Source: DASUAS01 sp963809795 (lineage in GTDB: Bacteria; Actinomycetota; Acidimicrobiia; IMCC26256; DASPTH01). Taken from it: 64,000 nt of DNA. The first letter of the stretch is position 1; each line of letters starts with the position of its first letter. Below the pieces are notes generated by a model. That model searched no databases. It saw only the letters and a list, made by a program, of their open reading frames with translations, and was not told the origin of the DNA. Below, in pieces: positions 56,737-64,000 of the stretch. The stretch covers positions 37,358 through 101,357 of the forward strand of contig CAWELN010000002.1 of assembly GCA_963809795.1 (NCBI GenBank), given 5' to 3'. A program made the translations under genes and the position numbers.

Positions 56737-57402
56737 ATGGTTGAGCGCGTGGTGTTCTGGTTCGATCCGTTGTGACCGTGGTGTTTTGTGACCTCGAAGT
56801 GGGTCAACCAGCTGGTCGAGCTGGGTGAAGTGCAGGTCACTGACTGGCGAGGCTTCTCGCTGGAACTGGTCAATGGGGGCGAGGAGTCCATCGACGCGGC
56901 GGGTGAGTACCGCGCTGGGCCCGCGCTCCGCACCGTGATCGCGGTACGTGCCGCCGCGGGAGGCGAAGCGGTCGGTCGCTTCTACCACGCGTTGGACGTG
57001 CGCACGTGGGAAGGTTCCGAAGACGTGCGCAGTCCGGACACGATACGCGGTGCGCTTGTCGACGCGGGCCTCGACCCGTCGCTGTACGACGTGGCCCTGG
57101 CGGACCCCAAAACGTGGGAAGAGGTCGTCGCCGGGCATCGCGCGGTGGTCGAGGAGATCGGAGCGTTCGGGGTGCCGACGATCCGTCTCGACAGTGGGCG
57201 AGGGCCGGGGATCTTCGGGCCGGTGATCAGCCGGGTTCCCTCCGATGCTGACACGGTCGAGTTGTGGCGTCACGTTGTATGGCTCGTGCGTTCCGACAAC
57301 TTCTGGGAGCTCAAACGCAAACGATCCGTCGATCCCGACCTCGAGGGATACCGGCGGCGTAAGGCCGAACGCGAGGCACGCGCCCGCGAGGGAGCGACCT
57401 GA
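56737..57402 (+). CDS. Rv2466c-family DsbA-fold oxidoreductase with in-frame TGA at the catalytic Cys (candidate selenoprotein)
   Basis: Read from ATG 56737, the protein begins MVERVVFWFDPL, then TGA (56773-56775), then PWCFVTSKW, and stays open for 208 more codons. Mycothiol-dependent nitroreductases such as Rv2466c have FWFDPLCPWC at this point, so TGA stands exactly for the first cysteine of CPWC. The rest is conserved: GAFGVPTIRL, FGPVISRVP, ELKRKRSVDP. A hairpin with GU in its loop follows the TGA. TAGGCT (56725-56730) is a likely -10 with a leaderless start. The most economical reading is selenocysteine; the alternative is a single nonsense mutation. An annotation tool that stops at TGA would call only 56788-57402. 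Confidence 0.8.
56773..56810 (+). promoter_or_regulatory. SECIS-like hairpin immediately after the in-frame TGA
   Basis: Starting at the TGA, TGACC (56789-56793) pairs with GGTCA (56802-56806) around the loop TCGAAGTG, which contains GU at about 27-28 nucleotides from the TGA. A lower helix TGGT/ACCA (56779-56782 with 56807-56810) can extend it with a 6-base bulge. The distance and the apical GU match the general form of bacterial SECIS elements recognised by SelB. The stem is short. Confidence 0.5.
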
Positions 57403-57715
57403 GAACGCTCGACACGCACGCACCTCTCGTGTCACCTCCCAGCTGAACGCGTTTCGGGCGCCGCCGAGACCTGCTGATATCGAGCACAGAGCCGCGCACA
57501 GAACGCGCGGCTAACCGGTGCCTTCGGAAGGGAAGGACGGCCCTTCCGCGCTCGGTCAAAAGGGGTGACGGCGAACGCGCCGAGTAGCGCCGAATTGCCG
57601 CCTTAGGGGTTCTCGCCTTGCCATGCGAGCGTGGTGCCATGTCACCTGAGTAGCGAGCGCCGATCGGCAGTTCGGGCGCGGTCAGGTCCAACGGGCGACG
57701 CTGCCCGACGCACCC
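57403..57715. other. Gene-poor spacer with one strong hairpin
   Basis: No credible gene. CGGAAGGG (57525-57532) and CCCTTCCG (57541-57548) form a perfect 8-base stem with an 8-base loop; no T-run follows, so terminator function is possible but unproven. The rest is unassigned. Confidence 0.5.
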
Positions 57716-57966
57716 TTACGGCCCGAACGGGGCGCAGTATTCCGTGACGAAGCTCTGAAGGCCCTTCACGGGACTGTCGTTGGCCTTCGCCACCTGGGCT
57801 ACGTTCCCCCCACCGAAGGTGGGCAGGACATACGACATCCATACCCGCGGCAGTCCGCCTCGTTGCCGTTCGCGTGGGCTGCGCCGAAGGCCGGTCCCGC
57901 CATGAGGCCACCAGCAACGCCAACAGCCAACACCAGCCCTGCCACCTTCGTCTTCACGTTCTTCAT
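57716..57966 (-). pseudogene. Small secreted peptide gene, frameshifted
   Basis: From the ATG at 57966 (GAGGAG seven bases upstream) comes a signal peptide (KTKVAGLVLAVGVAGGLMAG, then PAFGAAHA) and NGNEADCRGYG. One base later in a shifted frame the sequence continues WMSYVLPTFGGGNVAQVAK and ends SFVTEYCAPFGP at 57716. The reconstructed mature part is about 50 residues with two cysteines. No family is recognised. Confidence 0.55.
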
Positions 57967-58383
57967 GATTGAACTCCTCGGTCGTGGATTCGGCGTCCCA
58001 CACTCTCAATAACCCACGACGCAGACGTTCGCGCCACACCGCCGGATCGCGATCTTGGCTGCGGGTCGCGTCGGAAGTTCGATGAGTGGGAGGCTTCACC
58101 CCTGAACGGCAAGCACGCTACGTGACCAACAACGGGAACGGCACGGTGTCGGTGATCACCAGCCCTGCGACCTTCGTCTTCACGTTCTTCATGATTGAAC
58201 TCCTCGGTCGTGGATTCGGCGTCCCACACTCTCAATAACCCACGACGCAGACGTTCGCGCCAGATCCGCGACCAGTGCATCTGTCGGACGCGTCGGAAGT
58301 TCGATGAGTGGGAGGCTTCACCCCTGAACGGCAAGCGCGTCACGTGACCAACAACGGGAACGGCACGGTGTCGGTGATCTCAC
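57931..58383. repeat. 226-bp tandem duplication carrying the peptide 5' end and a YVTN fragment
   Basis: The segment beginning CACCAGCCCTGC at 57931 is repeated at 58157 (period 226). It contains the ribosome site and first codons of the secreted peptide on the minus strand, plus a YVTN-propeller fragment on the plus strand. A stretch of about 30 bases in the middle differs between copies. In the second copy the peptide frame (58118-58192) reads only 24 codons before a stop inside the propeller fragment. Confidence 0.85.
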
Positions 58384-58468
58384 CACTGCGACGGGTGCGG
58401 CGTCGGCCCCCATCACCGTCGGCAAGCTTCCGGAAGGGGTGGCGATCTGCCCGGCGCGGACCGACTGA
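58344..58468 (+). pseudogene. C-terminal remnant of a YVTN beta-propeller protein
   Basis: The plus strand reads HVTNNGNGTVSVI and, after a one-base shift, TTATGAASAPITVGKLPEGV to AICPARTD and a stop at 58468. This is the repeat of YVTN/NHL-like beta-propellers (xVTNxGxGTVSVIdTxT...xPIxVGxxPxGVA). The upstream copy of the same fragment (about 58118-58160, YVTNNGNGTVSVI) runs into the duplicated peptide gene. Only the last blade remains. Confidence 0.6.
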
Positions 58469-58506
58469 GAGGTGCCACCCAGAACGCAGCAGATATGGCG
58501 CTGTGG

Positions 58507-59824
58507 TCAGTCCCGTAGTTGGGCGGCGAAAATCGGCCAAGTGCCGGGCACGCCTTTGAGCTGGTGTTCGCCGCGCGGGCTCGAAGGTCAGGCCCGATCC
58601 GGCGGTGAGGTCGACCACGGTTCGGGACACGAGAATCTCGTTCGGGCCCGCGAGGTCAGCGATTCGATTGGCGGTGTGCACGGCGATGCCGGCGATGTCG
58701 GGTGGTCGGAGTTCGATCTCTCCGGTGTGTAGCCCGGCGCGCAGCGTGATCTTCTGCGCTGCGGCGGCGTTGAGGAGTTCGGTGGCGCACCGGACTGCGC
58801 GGGCCGGGCCGTCGAAGGTCGCCAGGATCCCATCGCCGGTTTGCTTCACGACGCGGCCCCGGTGCTCGGCGACGATGCGGACGGTGGTGTGATCGAGATC
58901 GTCGAGTAGCCGTCGCCATGCGCTGTCGCCGACGGCGGCGAGCTGTTCAGTCGATGACACGATGTCAGTGAACAGCACGGTCGCCAAGGGACGAACCTCG
59001 TCGAGAGCCGAGGATGACTCATCTTCGAGGAACGGCCGGATGGCGGCGAGTACGGAACGGGTGTCGCCCAAGAACAAATCCGTTTCAGAGCCCGGAAGCC
59101 CAACGAACCGTGCATCGCGAATCTTGGCCGCCGCCCGGCGACTCATCTCGATGTCGAACACACGCGATTGTCGCGGCGGTGCAACACGAGCGTCGGAACG
59201 CGGACACTCGACAGCAGCGGCTCTACGTCCATACGGCCACCCCATCGGTAGTAGTCGAAGGCCGCTTCTGGACTGAGCAACAGCCGACGGGCACGACCCC
59301 ACCATTGACGCAGGACCGGATCATGTGCCACCCGAGGGTTGTCCACTTCCAAGCTCTCCACGCTGCAAAACTCTCGAGAGGCCTGCCGCAGATCGCTCGC
59401 CGACATGTCTCGCAAATCGGGATTCGAGGTCCAAAGATGGCTCAGGATCAGTGACCGCACCCCGATCGGGAAACGTCGCCGCGAGCATGATGCCCCCGAC
59501 TCCGGTGGTCATGTCGAAGACAGTCACACGGTCAGCGCCAGCCGCGTCGAGCACCGCGAACACATCATCACACCACGCTTCCAGCGTCGCCGCGCCGGGA
59601 TCATCGATCGGATCGGAAGCGCCCTCGCCACACGAATCGAAAGCGATGACGCGGGCGCACTCGCCGAGCGAGTCCATGAAGTCCGAAAGTTGCGGCAGGT
59701 CCCAGGTCAGATCGATCGGATAGCAGACCTGATGGATCAATAGATCAGTCGGCCCCTCACCGAACACCTCATACGCAAGGCACTTGCCCTCGTGCTCGGC
59801 ATAACGAACCTCAACATCCCGCAC
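58507..59824 (-). pseudogene. Alpha/beta-hydrolase + class III adenylate/guanylate cyclase, three frameshifts
   Basis: Successive frames rebuild one actinobacterial-type chimera. The hydrolase-like part MRDVEVRYAEHEGKCLAYEVFGEG starts at 59824. SLILSHLWTSNPDLRDM and PTLVLHRRDNRV follow one frame over, after about 59445. The cyclase core ATVLFTDIVSSTEQLAAVGD, VVKQTGDGILATFDGPARA and AANRIADLAGPNEILVS-like segments follow after about 59160. The final QLKGVPGTWPIFAAQLRD appears after about 58592. The hydrolase nucleophile GxSxG is replaced by DMTTG. Three breaks in one gene suggest real decay in this island. Confidence 0.72.
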
Positions 59825-60232
59825 GCTGACAGTCTTGCCTCATACCAACCAGCGCACGAGCCTCCAGCGAGCACGTCACAGCCGAGCGCGACCAACGTGC
59901 GCTCCCATCCCCGGCCGACAGCGGCACGCGCCAGATTGCCTGCTCTCGTTGGTGCCCGCGCCGGCTCGCCGACTACAGATGGGCAGTTACGCGCTCTCGG
60001 GCCTGGGCGGACGGTGGTCGGCTTCGAAACCTCATCCGAGATTGTCCAAAGCACAGTCCAGCCTATCTTCGACCGGCCGCTCCGCTCGTCTCGGCTGCAC
60101 TGGTCGCCCGGCCCTTCACCATGCAATTCGCGAGCCGTTGCGCTGGCTGGCGTCCCCGCCTCGTATCAGAGCCCATGCTCCTGGCTCGGTTCGTAGAGCC
60201 TGATTATGGCGGACGAAAAGGGAGTGCGTGTC
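59825..60232. other. Non-coding or unassigned stretch
   Basis: No frame here has gene-like composition or a recognisable domain; short open frames are arginine/serine-rich shadows. It separates the divergent cyclase remnant and the secreted protein. Confidence 0.5.
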
Positions 60233-60787
60233 ATGGCAGCGTTGCGGGGACACACGTCGTTAACGGTCTGCATTGTTGGCGTGGTGGCGTGGTTCACATT
60301 CGGGGCCGCCGGTCAGATTGCGAGCGCAGCGACGCGGATGCCACAGAGCGATGACTTGAAGAGCGTGTGTCGCGACCTTCTCGCAGCGGGTTACTTCCAC
60401 GGCAGTGGCAAGTGCCCACCGATGGTTGCGAAGCTGACCCAAGCAGGACGGCTGACGAAGACCAAGATGAAGAAGCTCAACGAATCGATGAGCTACGAAG
60501 ACGTTGTGCACCTTGCCGGCCCTGGGAGCTTTAGCTCGTCCACGAGCATCAATGGCGAGGCGACGTTCAACTGGCGCGGTCCGAAGCCGAAGACGTATGT
60601 GTTGGTGACCTTCATCAACGACAGACGCGCTCAGCACCCCCGTCATTGTGGACAACTGCTCGGGGAAGTGCCTGGCACAGGCGCCCGTGACAGGTCACAC
60701 AACCGCTCTCGCTCCACCGCATCCAGCCACCTGCCCGCGTCTCCACCCACGCACACAGATTGCCCAGTGAGTATGGGTGGGTGCTAG
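60233..60787 (+). CDS. Secreted BamE/BLIP-like small protein
   Basis: The ATG at 60233 has GGGAG about 8 bases upstream. A signal peptide (HTSLTVCIVGVVAWFTFGAA) is followed by a lone-cysteine segment and by KKLNESMSYEDVVHLAGPGS and TFNWRGPKPKTYVLVTFIND. These match the two halves of the SmpA/BamE/BLIP fold (gMsyedVvxllGxpG ... W...vtFxnd). Near 60625 a one-base shift would give ALSTPVIVDNCSGKCLAQ, which looks more natural than the arginine-rich tail, so the sequenced C-terminus may be wrong. Confidence 0.55.
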   Translation: MAALRGHTSLTVCIVGVVAWFTFGAAGQIASAATRMPQSDDLKSVCRDLLAAGYFHGSGKCPPMVAKLTQAGRLTKTKMKKLNESMSYEDVVHLAGPGSFSSSTSINGEATFNWRGPKPKTYVLVTFINDRRAQHPRHCGQLLGEVPGTGARDRSHNRSRSTASSHLPASPPTHTDCPVSMGGC

Positions 60788-60975
60788 TGCGTGGGTCCAC
60801 CATCGTGTTGGTGGTGGTGTGTACGTTACGTTCGGACACGGTTGTTGGTTGGCGTGGGTCTGGAAATGGGCACGCCCCGTTCCGGAGGGTGTCGATGTTC
60901 CTGCGGAACAGGATGTGCCATGACGGTCTCCTTCCCGGGACGTGCGTGCCACCCCTTGACCTTTGAAGAGAAGGG

Positions 60976-61366
60976 ATGGCGATGACCATCGTAGAGACCA
61001 CGCGCCCGGTCACGGGTGGAGTCGATACTCAGCTGGATGTGCATGTCGCGGCCGCGGTCGACGCGAACGGCGGCGTGCTGGGCGTCGAGTCGTTCGCGAC
61101 AACGCCAGCTGGTTACCGCGAGTTGTGTTCGTGGCTGGTGGGGTTCGGGACGCCAACGCGGGTTGGGGTGAAGGCGCCCGGCACGGTCTCGGTGGTGATC
61201 GAGGTCGATCGTCCGAACCGACAGGAGCGCCGTCGGAACGGCAAGTCCGACAGCTCGACGCGATCGAAGCGGCCCGGGCGGCGTTGTCGGGTCGTGCCGC
61301 AGGGATCGCGAAGTCCGCCGATGGAGACGTCGAAGCGATCCGCACGTTACGGAAGCGAGTCTCCGC
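60976..61366 (+). pseudogene. IS110-family transposase, N-terminal fragment
   Basis: GGVDTQLDVHVAAAVDANGG (first acidic residue of the RuvC-like DEDD domain), ESFATTPAGYRELCSWL and VEVDRPNRQERRRNGKSD-type pieces identify an IS110 transposase. A stretch of about 15 residues before VIEVDRPNRQ is missing. The frame then shifts near 61240 into LDAIEAARAALSGRAAG and ends abruptly at about 61366, where a membrane-protein gene begins. The missing C-terminal end of an IS110 transposase follows that gene. Confidence 0.78.
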
Positions 61367-61378
61367 GTGGGCTACAAG

Positions 61379-61854
61379 GTGTCGAGTTGGGTGAACTTCG
61401 GCCTTGTCGTGGGACCGGTCGGTGGAGCGCTCGTCGGCTTGCTCTTCGTCGCTGCGTCCATCAGAGCGAGCGCGCTATCGGCTTCGCTCAGCCTGAGTTC
61501 ACGCGCGGCGCAGACGCTTGTGTTGTTCACCGCTTCGTTGGTCGTGGCGTTGGTTGTCGTCGCTCCGCAGCCGACACTGCAATCGGACTCGAACTCGTCG
61601 GCTGGGCGCTTGTGTCCGCCCACGCGCTGAGCTTCATCCTCGACCGGCGAGCGGGTCACGGATCGACGGATCAGACCAGCGCGCTTCGTCGAGCGATTTT
61701 CGCCCAACGGTTTGACGTCTCTGTGCTCGCTATCTCGGGCGCGACGTCTCTCGCTAAGCATGGCGGTGGTCTCTACTGGCTGCTGCCCGCCGTTGCGGGA
61801 AGCCTCCTCGGCGGCGGGACAAGTGCGTGGTTGTTCCTGATCAGTGACAGCTAG
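61379..61854 (+). pseudogene. Small four-helix membrane protein inserted within IS110, frameshifted
   Basis: From GTG 61379: SSWVNFGLVVGPVGGALVGL, LFVAASIRASALSASLSLSS and TLVLFTASLVVALVVVAPQP; near 61570 the frame shifts and continues IGLELVGWALVSAHALSFIL, LAISGATSLAKHGGGLYWLL and AWLFLISDS to a stop at 61854. Helix pattern and the PxLxGLEL boundary resemble a common actinobacterial family of uncharacterised membrane proteins. It lies exactly between the two halves of an IS110 transposase. Confidence 0.55.
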
Positions 61855-61856
61855 TG

Positions 61857-62035
61857 CAACGAACCGGATGCTGCCCGAGCTGGCCGTGGCTTCTACAACC
61901 GCAAGCTCGCCGAAGCCAAGACCCCCAAAGAAGCGCTCCGCGCACTCAAGCGCCGCATCAGCGACGTTGTGTTCGCCCAGCTGCACGCCGAAGCGACGCG
62001 ATGCGGTCCGGGGGGCAAGCGGGGGCGACTCTGAC
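61857..62035 (+). pseudogene. IS110-family transposase, C-terminal fragment
   Basis: The frame ARAGRGFYNRKLAEAKTPKE, ALRALKRRISDVVFAQLHAE, ending KRGRL and a stop at 62035, is the conserved C-terminus of IS110/IS1111-like transposases. No start codon belongs to it. It completes the N-terminal fragment 490 bases upstream, with the middle third of the transposase missing. Confidence 0.7.
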
Positions 62036-62180
62036 AAGTCCACGCGGCCGACCTGACACCCCAAGAGCCGGCACTTCGGAAGAACCACTCCCGGACCACC
62101 ACCAACGCTACGACGCCACGACCGCGACCGCCACGACGCCGCCACCGAGGTGCACGAACACGCTCTTGACAACAAAGAGG

Positions 62181-62219
62181 AGATCGATCGGCGGATGACG
62201 TAAGCACGCCGGTTCGGGC
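62181..62219. repeat. Hairpin repeat R0
   Basis: Minus-strand sequence begins GCCCGAACCGGCGTGCTTACG. It is the most diverged of five similar elements and lies about 35 bases past the stop of the small gene at 62254. Confidence 0.6.
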
Positions 62220-62253
62220 AATCTGGCGCTGCTGAGACTGACCTGCGGCTGAG

Positions 62254-62561
62254 TTAGCTGGTGACCGAAGACTCCGTGCTTTCCAGCATCAGGGTTCCTT
62301 CCTTCGGTCGCTCGTCTCTGGACCGATCGCATCGACGCGTGTAGGAGGAGCCTTCTGCGGTGACCAGCCATTCGACGCAGGCTTCGGCGACCTCCCGAGT
62401 GTCGAACTCAGCGAGGATCACCTCGCCCTCGTACCACGATGGACGCGGATCGCCCACGTCCGCTGATCGATCAGCACAAGACTGCACCACGCCTCACGGC
62501 GCTCCGCGAGCAGCTCCTGCAGGATAAGCACGGCCGATGCCGGAAGCTCGGGGAGCGTCAC
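62254..62561 (-). pseudogene. Small cassette gene A, unknown function, frameshifted
   Basis: GTG 62561 (GGGAG six bases upstream) starts TLPELPASAVLILQELLAE; after a one-base shift near 62485 the frame gives SWYEGEVILAEFDTREVAE, ACVEWLVTAEGSS and ends TESSVTS at 62254. The protein would be about 102 residues, acidic and single-domain. No family is recognised. Repeat R0 follows its stop; repeat R1 precedes its start by about 97 bases. Confidence 0.5.
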
Positions 62562-62657
62562 AGCGGTCTCCCTTCTTCTCCATGGCGGTTTGCCGACGAT
62601 CCACGGGCGGGACAAGTCTTGCAAACAACGCCTCGTGACGCGTCGGGACCGGACGGC

Positions 62658-62702
62658 ACAGATCTGCCGATCAGGCTCTCGCGTAAGCACGGCGGATCGG
62701 GC
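62658..62702. repeat. Hairpin repeat R1
   Basis: Minus strand GCCCGATCCGCCGTGCTTACGC, later GATCGGCAGATCTG. It begins 10 bases after the stop of the RraB-like gene. The outer arms (GCCCGATC and GATCTG-type) can pair. Confidence 0.75.
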
Positions 62703-62711
62703 TCGCGCACG

Positions 62712-63097
62712 TCAGACCGTCACTTCCCAGCCGTCGTATTCAGCGTCGAAATTCAGCTGCCACCTGTTCGAAGTAGTTCGTCACCACCATGATGTACTTC
62801 TTCGAGAGAGTCGCTCGACGGTGGCACACGACGGACCATTGGCCAGTTCCATCGGGACTCGGATGGATCTCCACACAGGAACTTCCGCTTCGTCGTTTCG
62901 GCGGCAATCGCCGCGGCTGTCTGCTCGCTCAATGCGTAGAGGTAGTACGCAACGTCGTGTGGCTCTGAGAGGCTCACTCCATGCTCCGAGAGTTCCAGCA
63001 CGACGGCCAGGTCGTTGTACTTCAGCCCGTACGGCGAGACGTTGTTTGGTTCGCTCTTGTCGCTCGGCGAGCGAGAACGATCCTCGGAGCCTGGCAT
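62712..63097 (-). pseudogene. RraB-like (ribonuclease E inhibitor) small protein, frameshifted
   Basis: ATG 63097 has GGAGGG five bases upstream. The first frame gives YNDLAVVLELSEHGVSLSEP, HDVAYYLYALSEQTAAAIAA and ETTKRKF. After about 62885 comes CVEIHPSPDGTGQWSVVCHR then KKYIMVVTNYFEQVAAE, and after about 62758 LNFDAEYDGWEVTV and a stop at 62712. The alternating alpha-beta pattern and the ending EYDGWEVTV are typical of RraB-type proteins. Two one-base breaks. Confidence 0.55.
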
Positions 63098-63167
63098 AGT
63101 TCCCTCCGGACGTGATCAACCACTTGTCGCTTCGGCACGACGCTGGCCGATCTCAAGGGCGCGAACG

Positions 63168-63211
63168 CGGAACTGCCGATCGACGTTTCGCGTAAGCACT
63201 CCGGATCGGGC
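63168..63211. repeat. Hairpin repeat R2
   Basis: Minus strand GCCCGATCCGGAGTGCTTACGC, then GATCGGCAGTTCCGC. Same layout as R1, about 510 bases away. Confidence 0.75.
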
Positions 63212-63222
63212 GCTCATGGAGT

Positions 63223-63363
63223 CATGACACTCACCGATTTCCAGAAGCAAGTGTGCCTTCGTCTCAACTCGGGCGAGCAGCCTGAGGCGATTGCCACGTC
63301 GCTCGAGGTGGATCTGGCTGCGGTGCGAAGCGAAAGAGGCGTACGAGCGGGACACGCGTGAGA
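63223..63363 (+). CDS. Short possible HTH-like reading frame in cassette C
   Basis: ATG near 63223 opens TLTDFQKQVCLRLNSGEQPE then AIATSLEVDLAAVR, whose helices and composition look protein-like (possibly a helix-turn-helix). A one-base shift near 63335 would continue EAKEAYERDTREN. On the opposite strand an alternative frame also exists, so strand assignment is uncertain. Confidence 0.3.
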
Positions 63364-63537
63364 ACCCCGGACCACCGATGCCACGCAACTGGCCAACTGG
63401 GCCTTGCTCCGATGAGGAACTTCGCAGTACGCGGAGTGGCAGGGGACCGATGTGGAAACGGTGCACGCAACATTCCCCGGCGCGGCGGTCTGGGGTATCG
63501 AGCCACCTCGGACCTAATCCGTGGTCAAGCAGCGCTC

Positions 63538-63574
63538 GCGCCAGATCTGCCGTTGGGCGTGCTCCGGATCGGGC
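63538..63574. repeat. Hairpin repeat R3
   Basis: Minus strand GCCCGATCCGGAGCACGCCC, then CGGCAGATCTGGCGC. A shorter form of the same element; 5' and 3' arms pair with two mismatches. Confidence 0.75.
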
Positions 63575-63949
63575 ATCAATCAAGACGAGTGCTCGTGTGA
63601 GCTTGTGCTCATACGGCGCAACGACCCGAGAGCGAGACGCTTTTAAATGATCGGACGACCATGTCCGTGCGGCAATGGGGGCATGGCCCGAGCGACCATG
63701 CCGATGATGATCTCAACCTGGGATGCCAAGCAGCACCATGCGCAGCGCGAGAGCTTCTGAGCCTTTCGGCACAGGTCCGCCCCACAGGTCCTCGCCGCTG
63801 CAATTGGCCAGGCCTCGGTGGCCGGCATCGACGGGGCCGAATTCTGGGGCGCCCGCGTCGCCGACCATCACCAACCTGTACAAGGTCGGGCGGCACGCCT
63901 GGCCAGGGCGCGCAACGAGACGTCGCCGCCGAGCCCCCCGGAGCACGTC
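63575..63949. other. Cassette D: no confident gene
   Basis: Several short frames interrupt each other. Plus strand QVLAAAIGQASVAGIDGAEF then WGARVADHHQ and minus strand CPHCRTDMVVRSF look locally gene-like, but neither has a supported start and end. Probably one decayed small gene. Confidence 0.4.
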
Positions 63950-63986
63950 GCGCCAGATCCGCCGCTCGGCGTGTACCGGATCGGGC
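63950..63986. repeat. Hairpin repeat R4
   Basis: Minus strand GCCCGATCCGGTACACGCCG, then CGGCGGATCTGGCGC. Nearly identical in layout to R3; the array may continue beyond the window. Confidence 0.75.
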
Positions 63987-64000
63987 ATTCTGTGCGGACG

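Noticed and set aside
62181..63986. Classical integron attC sites
   Set aside because: The repeats lack RYYYAAC/GTTRRRY core sites and no integron integrase is visible; they are kept only as an undefined cassette-like repeat.
54306..64000. Prophage beyond the tRNA
   Set aside because: No capsid, portal, terminase, tail or phage integrase features are readable.

Overview
The window is very GC-rich, with dense codon-biased genes, GTG starts, GTGA/ATGA start-stop overlaps and several apparently leaderless promoters. Together with a Rv2466c-type (mycothiol-dependent) oxidoreductase, an actinobacterial-style Mn riboswitch and many CoA-thioester catabolic genes, this points to a high-GC Actinomycetota genome, most likely an Acidimicrobiia-type environmental lineage. 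That placement is inference; no rRNA is present.

Layout. From 1 to about 31.9 kb the window is an acyl-CoA/lipid (possibly steroid-like) catabolic region. It holds thiolase-fold/DUF35 pairs, a thiolase-SDR fusion, six crotonases, four AMP-forming acyl-CoA ligases, several SDRs, a fused MaoC dehydratase, an AMACR-type racemase and a double CaiB/BaiF CoA-transferase. Interspersed are an MMPL exporter divergent from its MarR regulator, and a TerC transporter behind a yybP-ykoY riboswitch. From 32 to 33.7 kb lie a YcnI-like protein, a STAS protein and a methyltransferase. From 33.7 to 42.6 kb is a complete potassium module: kdpE and kdpD downstream of kdpFABC, with a divergent kinase-less KdpD-like sensor across a shared promoter region. 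From 42.6 to 54.3 kb come a FluC pair, an MFS exporter with its TetR regulator, an SGNH lipoprotein, a second thiolase/DUF35 pair, a MarR-ABC-ABC operon and a patatin-NTF2 protein.

A tRNA-Leu(UAG) at 54.3 kb marks a sharp change. Beyond it, gene density and GC fall and fragments accumulate: an antitoxin-like remnant, duplicated pieces of a small secreted peptide and of a YVTN propeller, a broken cyclase, an IS110 transposase split by a membrane gene, and a row of small genes separated by five copies of a hairpin-forming repeat. In this zone the best single observation is a Rv2466c-family gene whose first catalytic cysteine codon is an in-frame TGA followed by a SECIS-like hairpin, which suggests a selenoprotein.

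Caveat. At least twelve genes are broken by single-base frameshifts, including kdpD, an ABC half-transporter and a FadD-type ligase inside otherwise intact operons. Many of these look like sequencing or assembly indels rather than biological pseudogenes, so frame-dependent claims (gene fusions included) carry that uncertainty.
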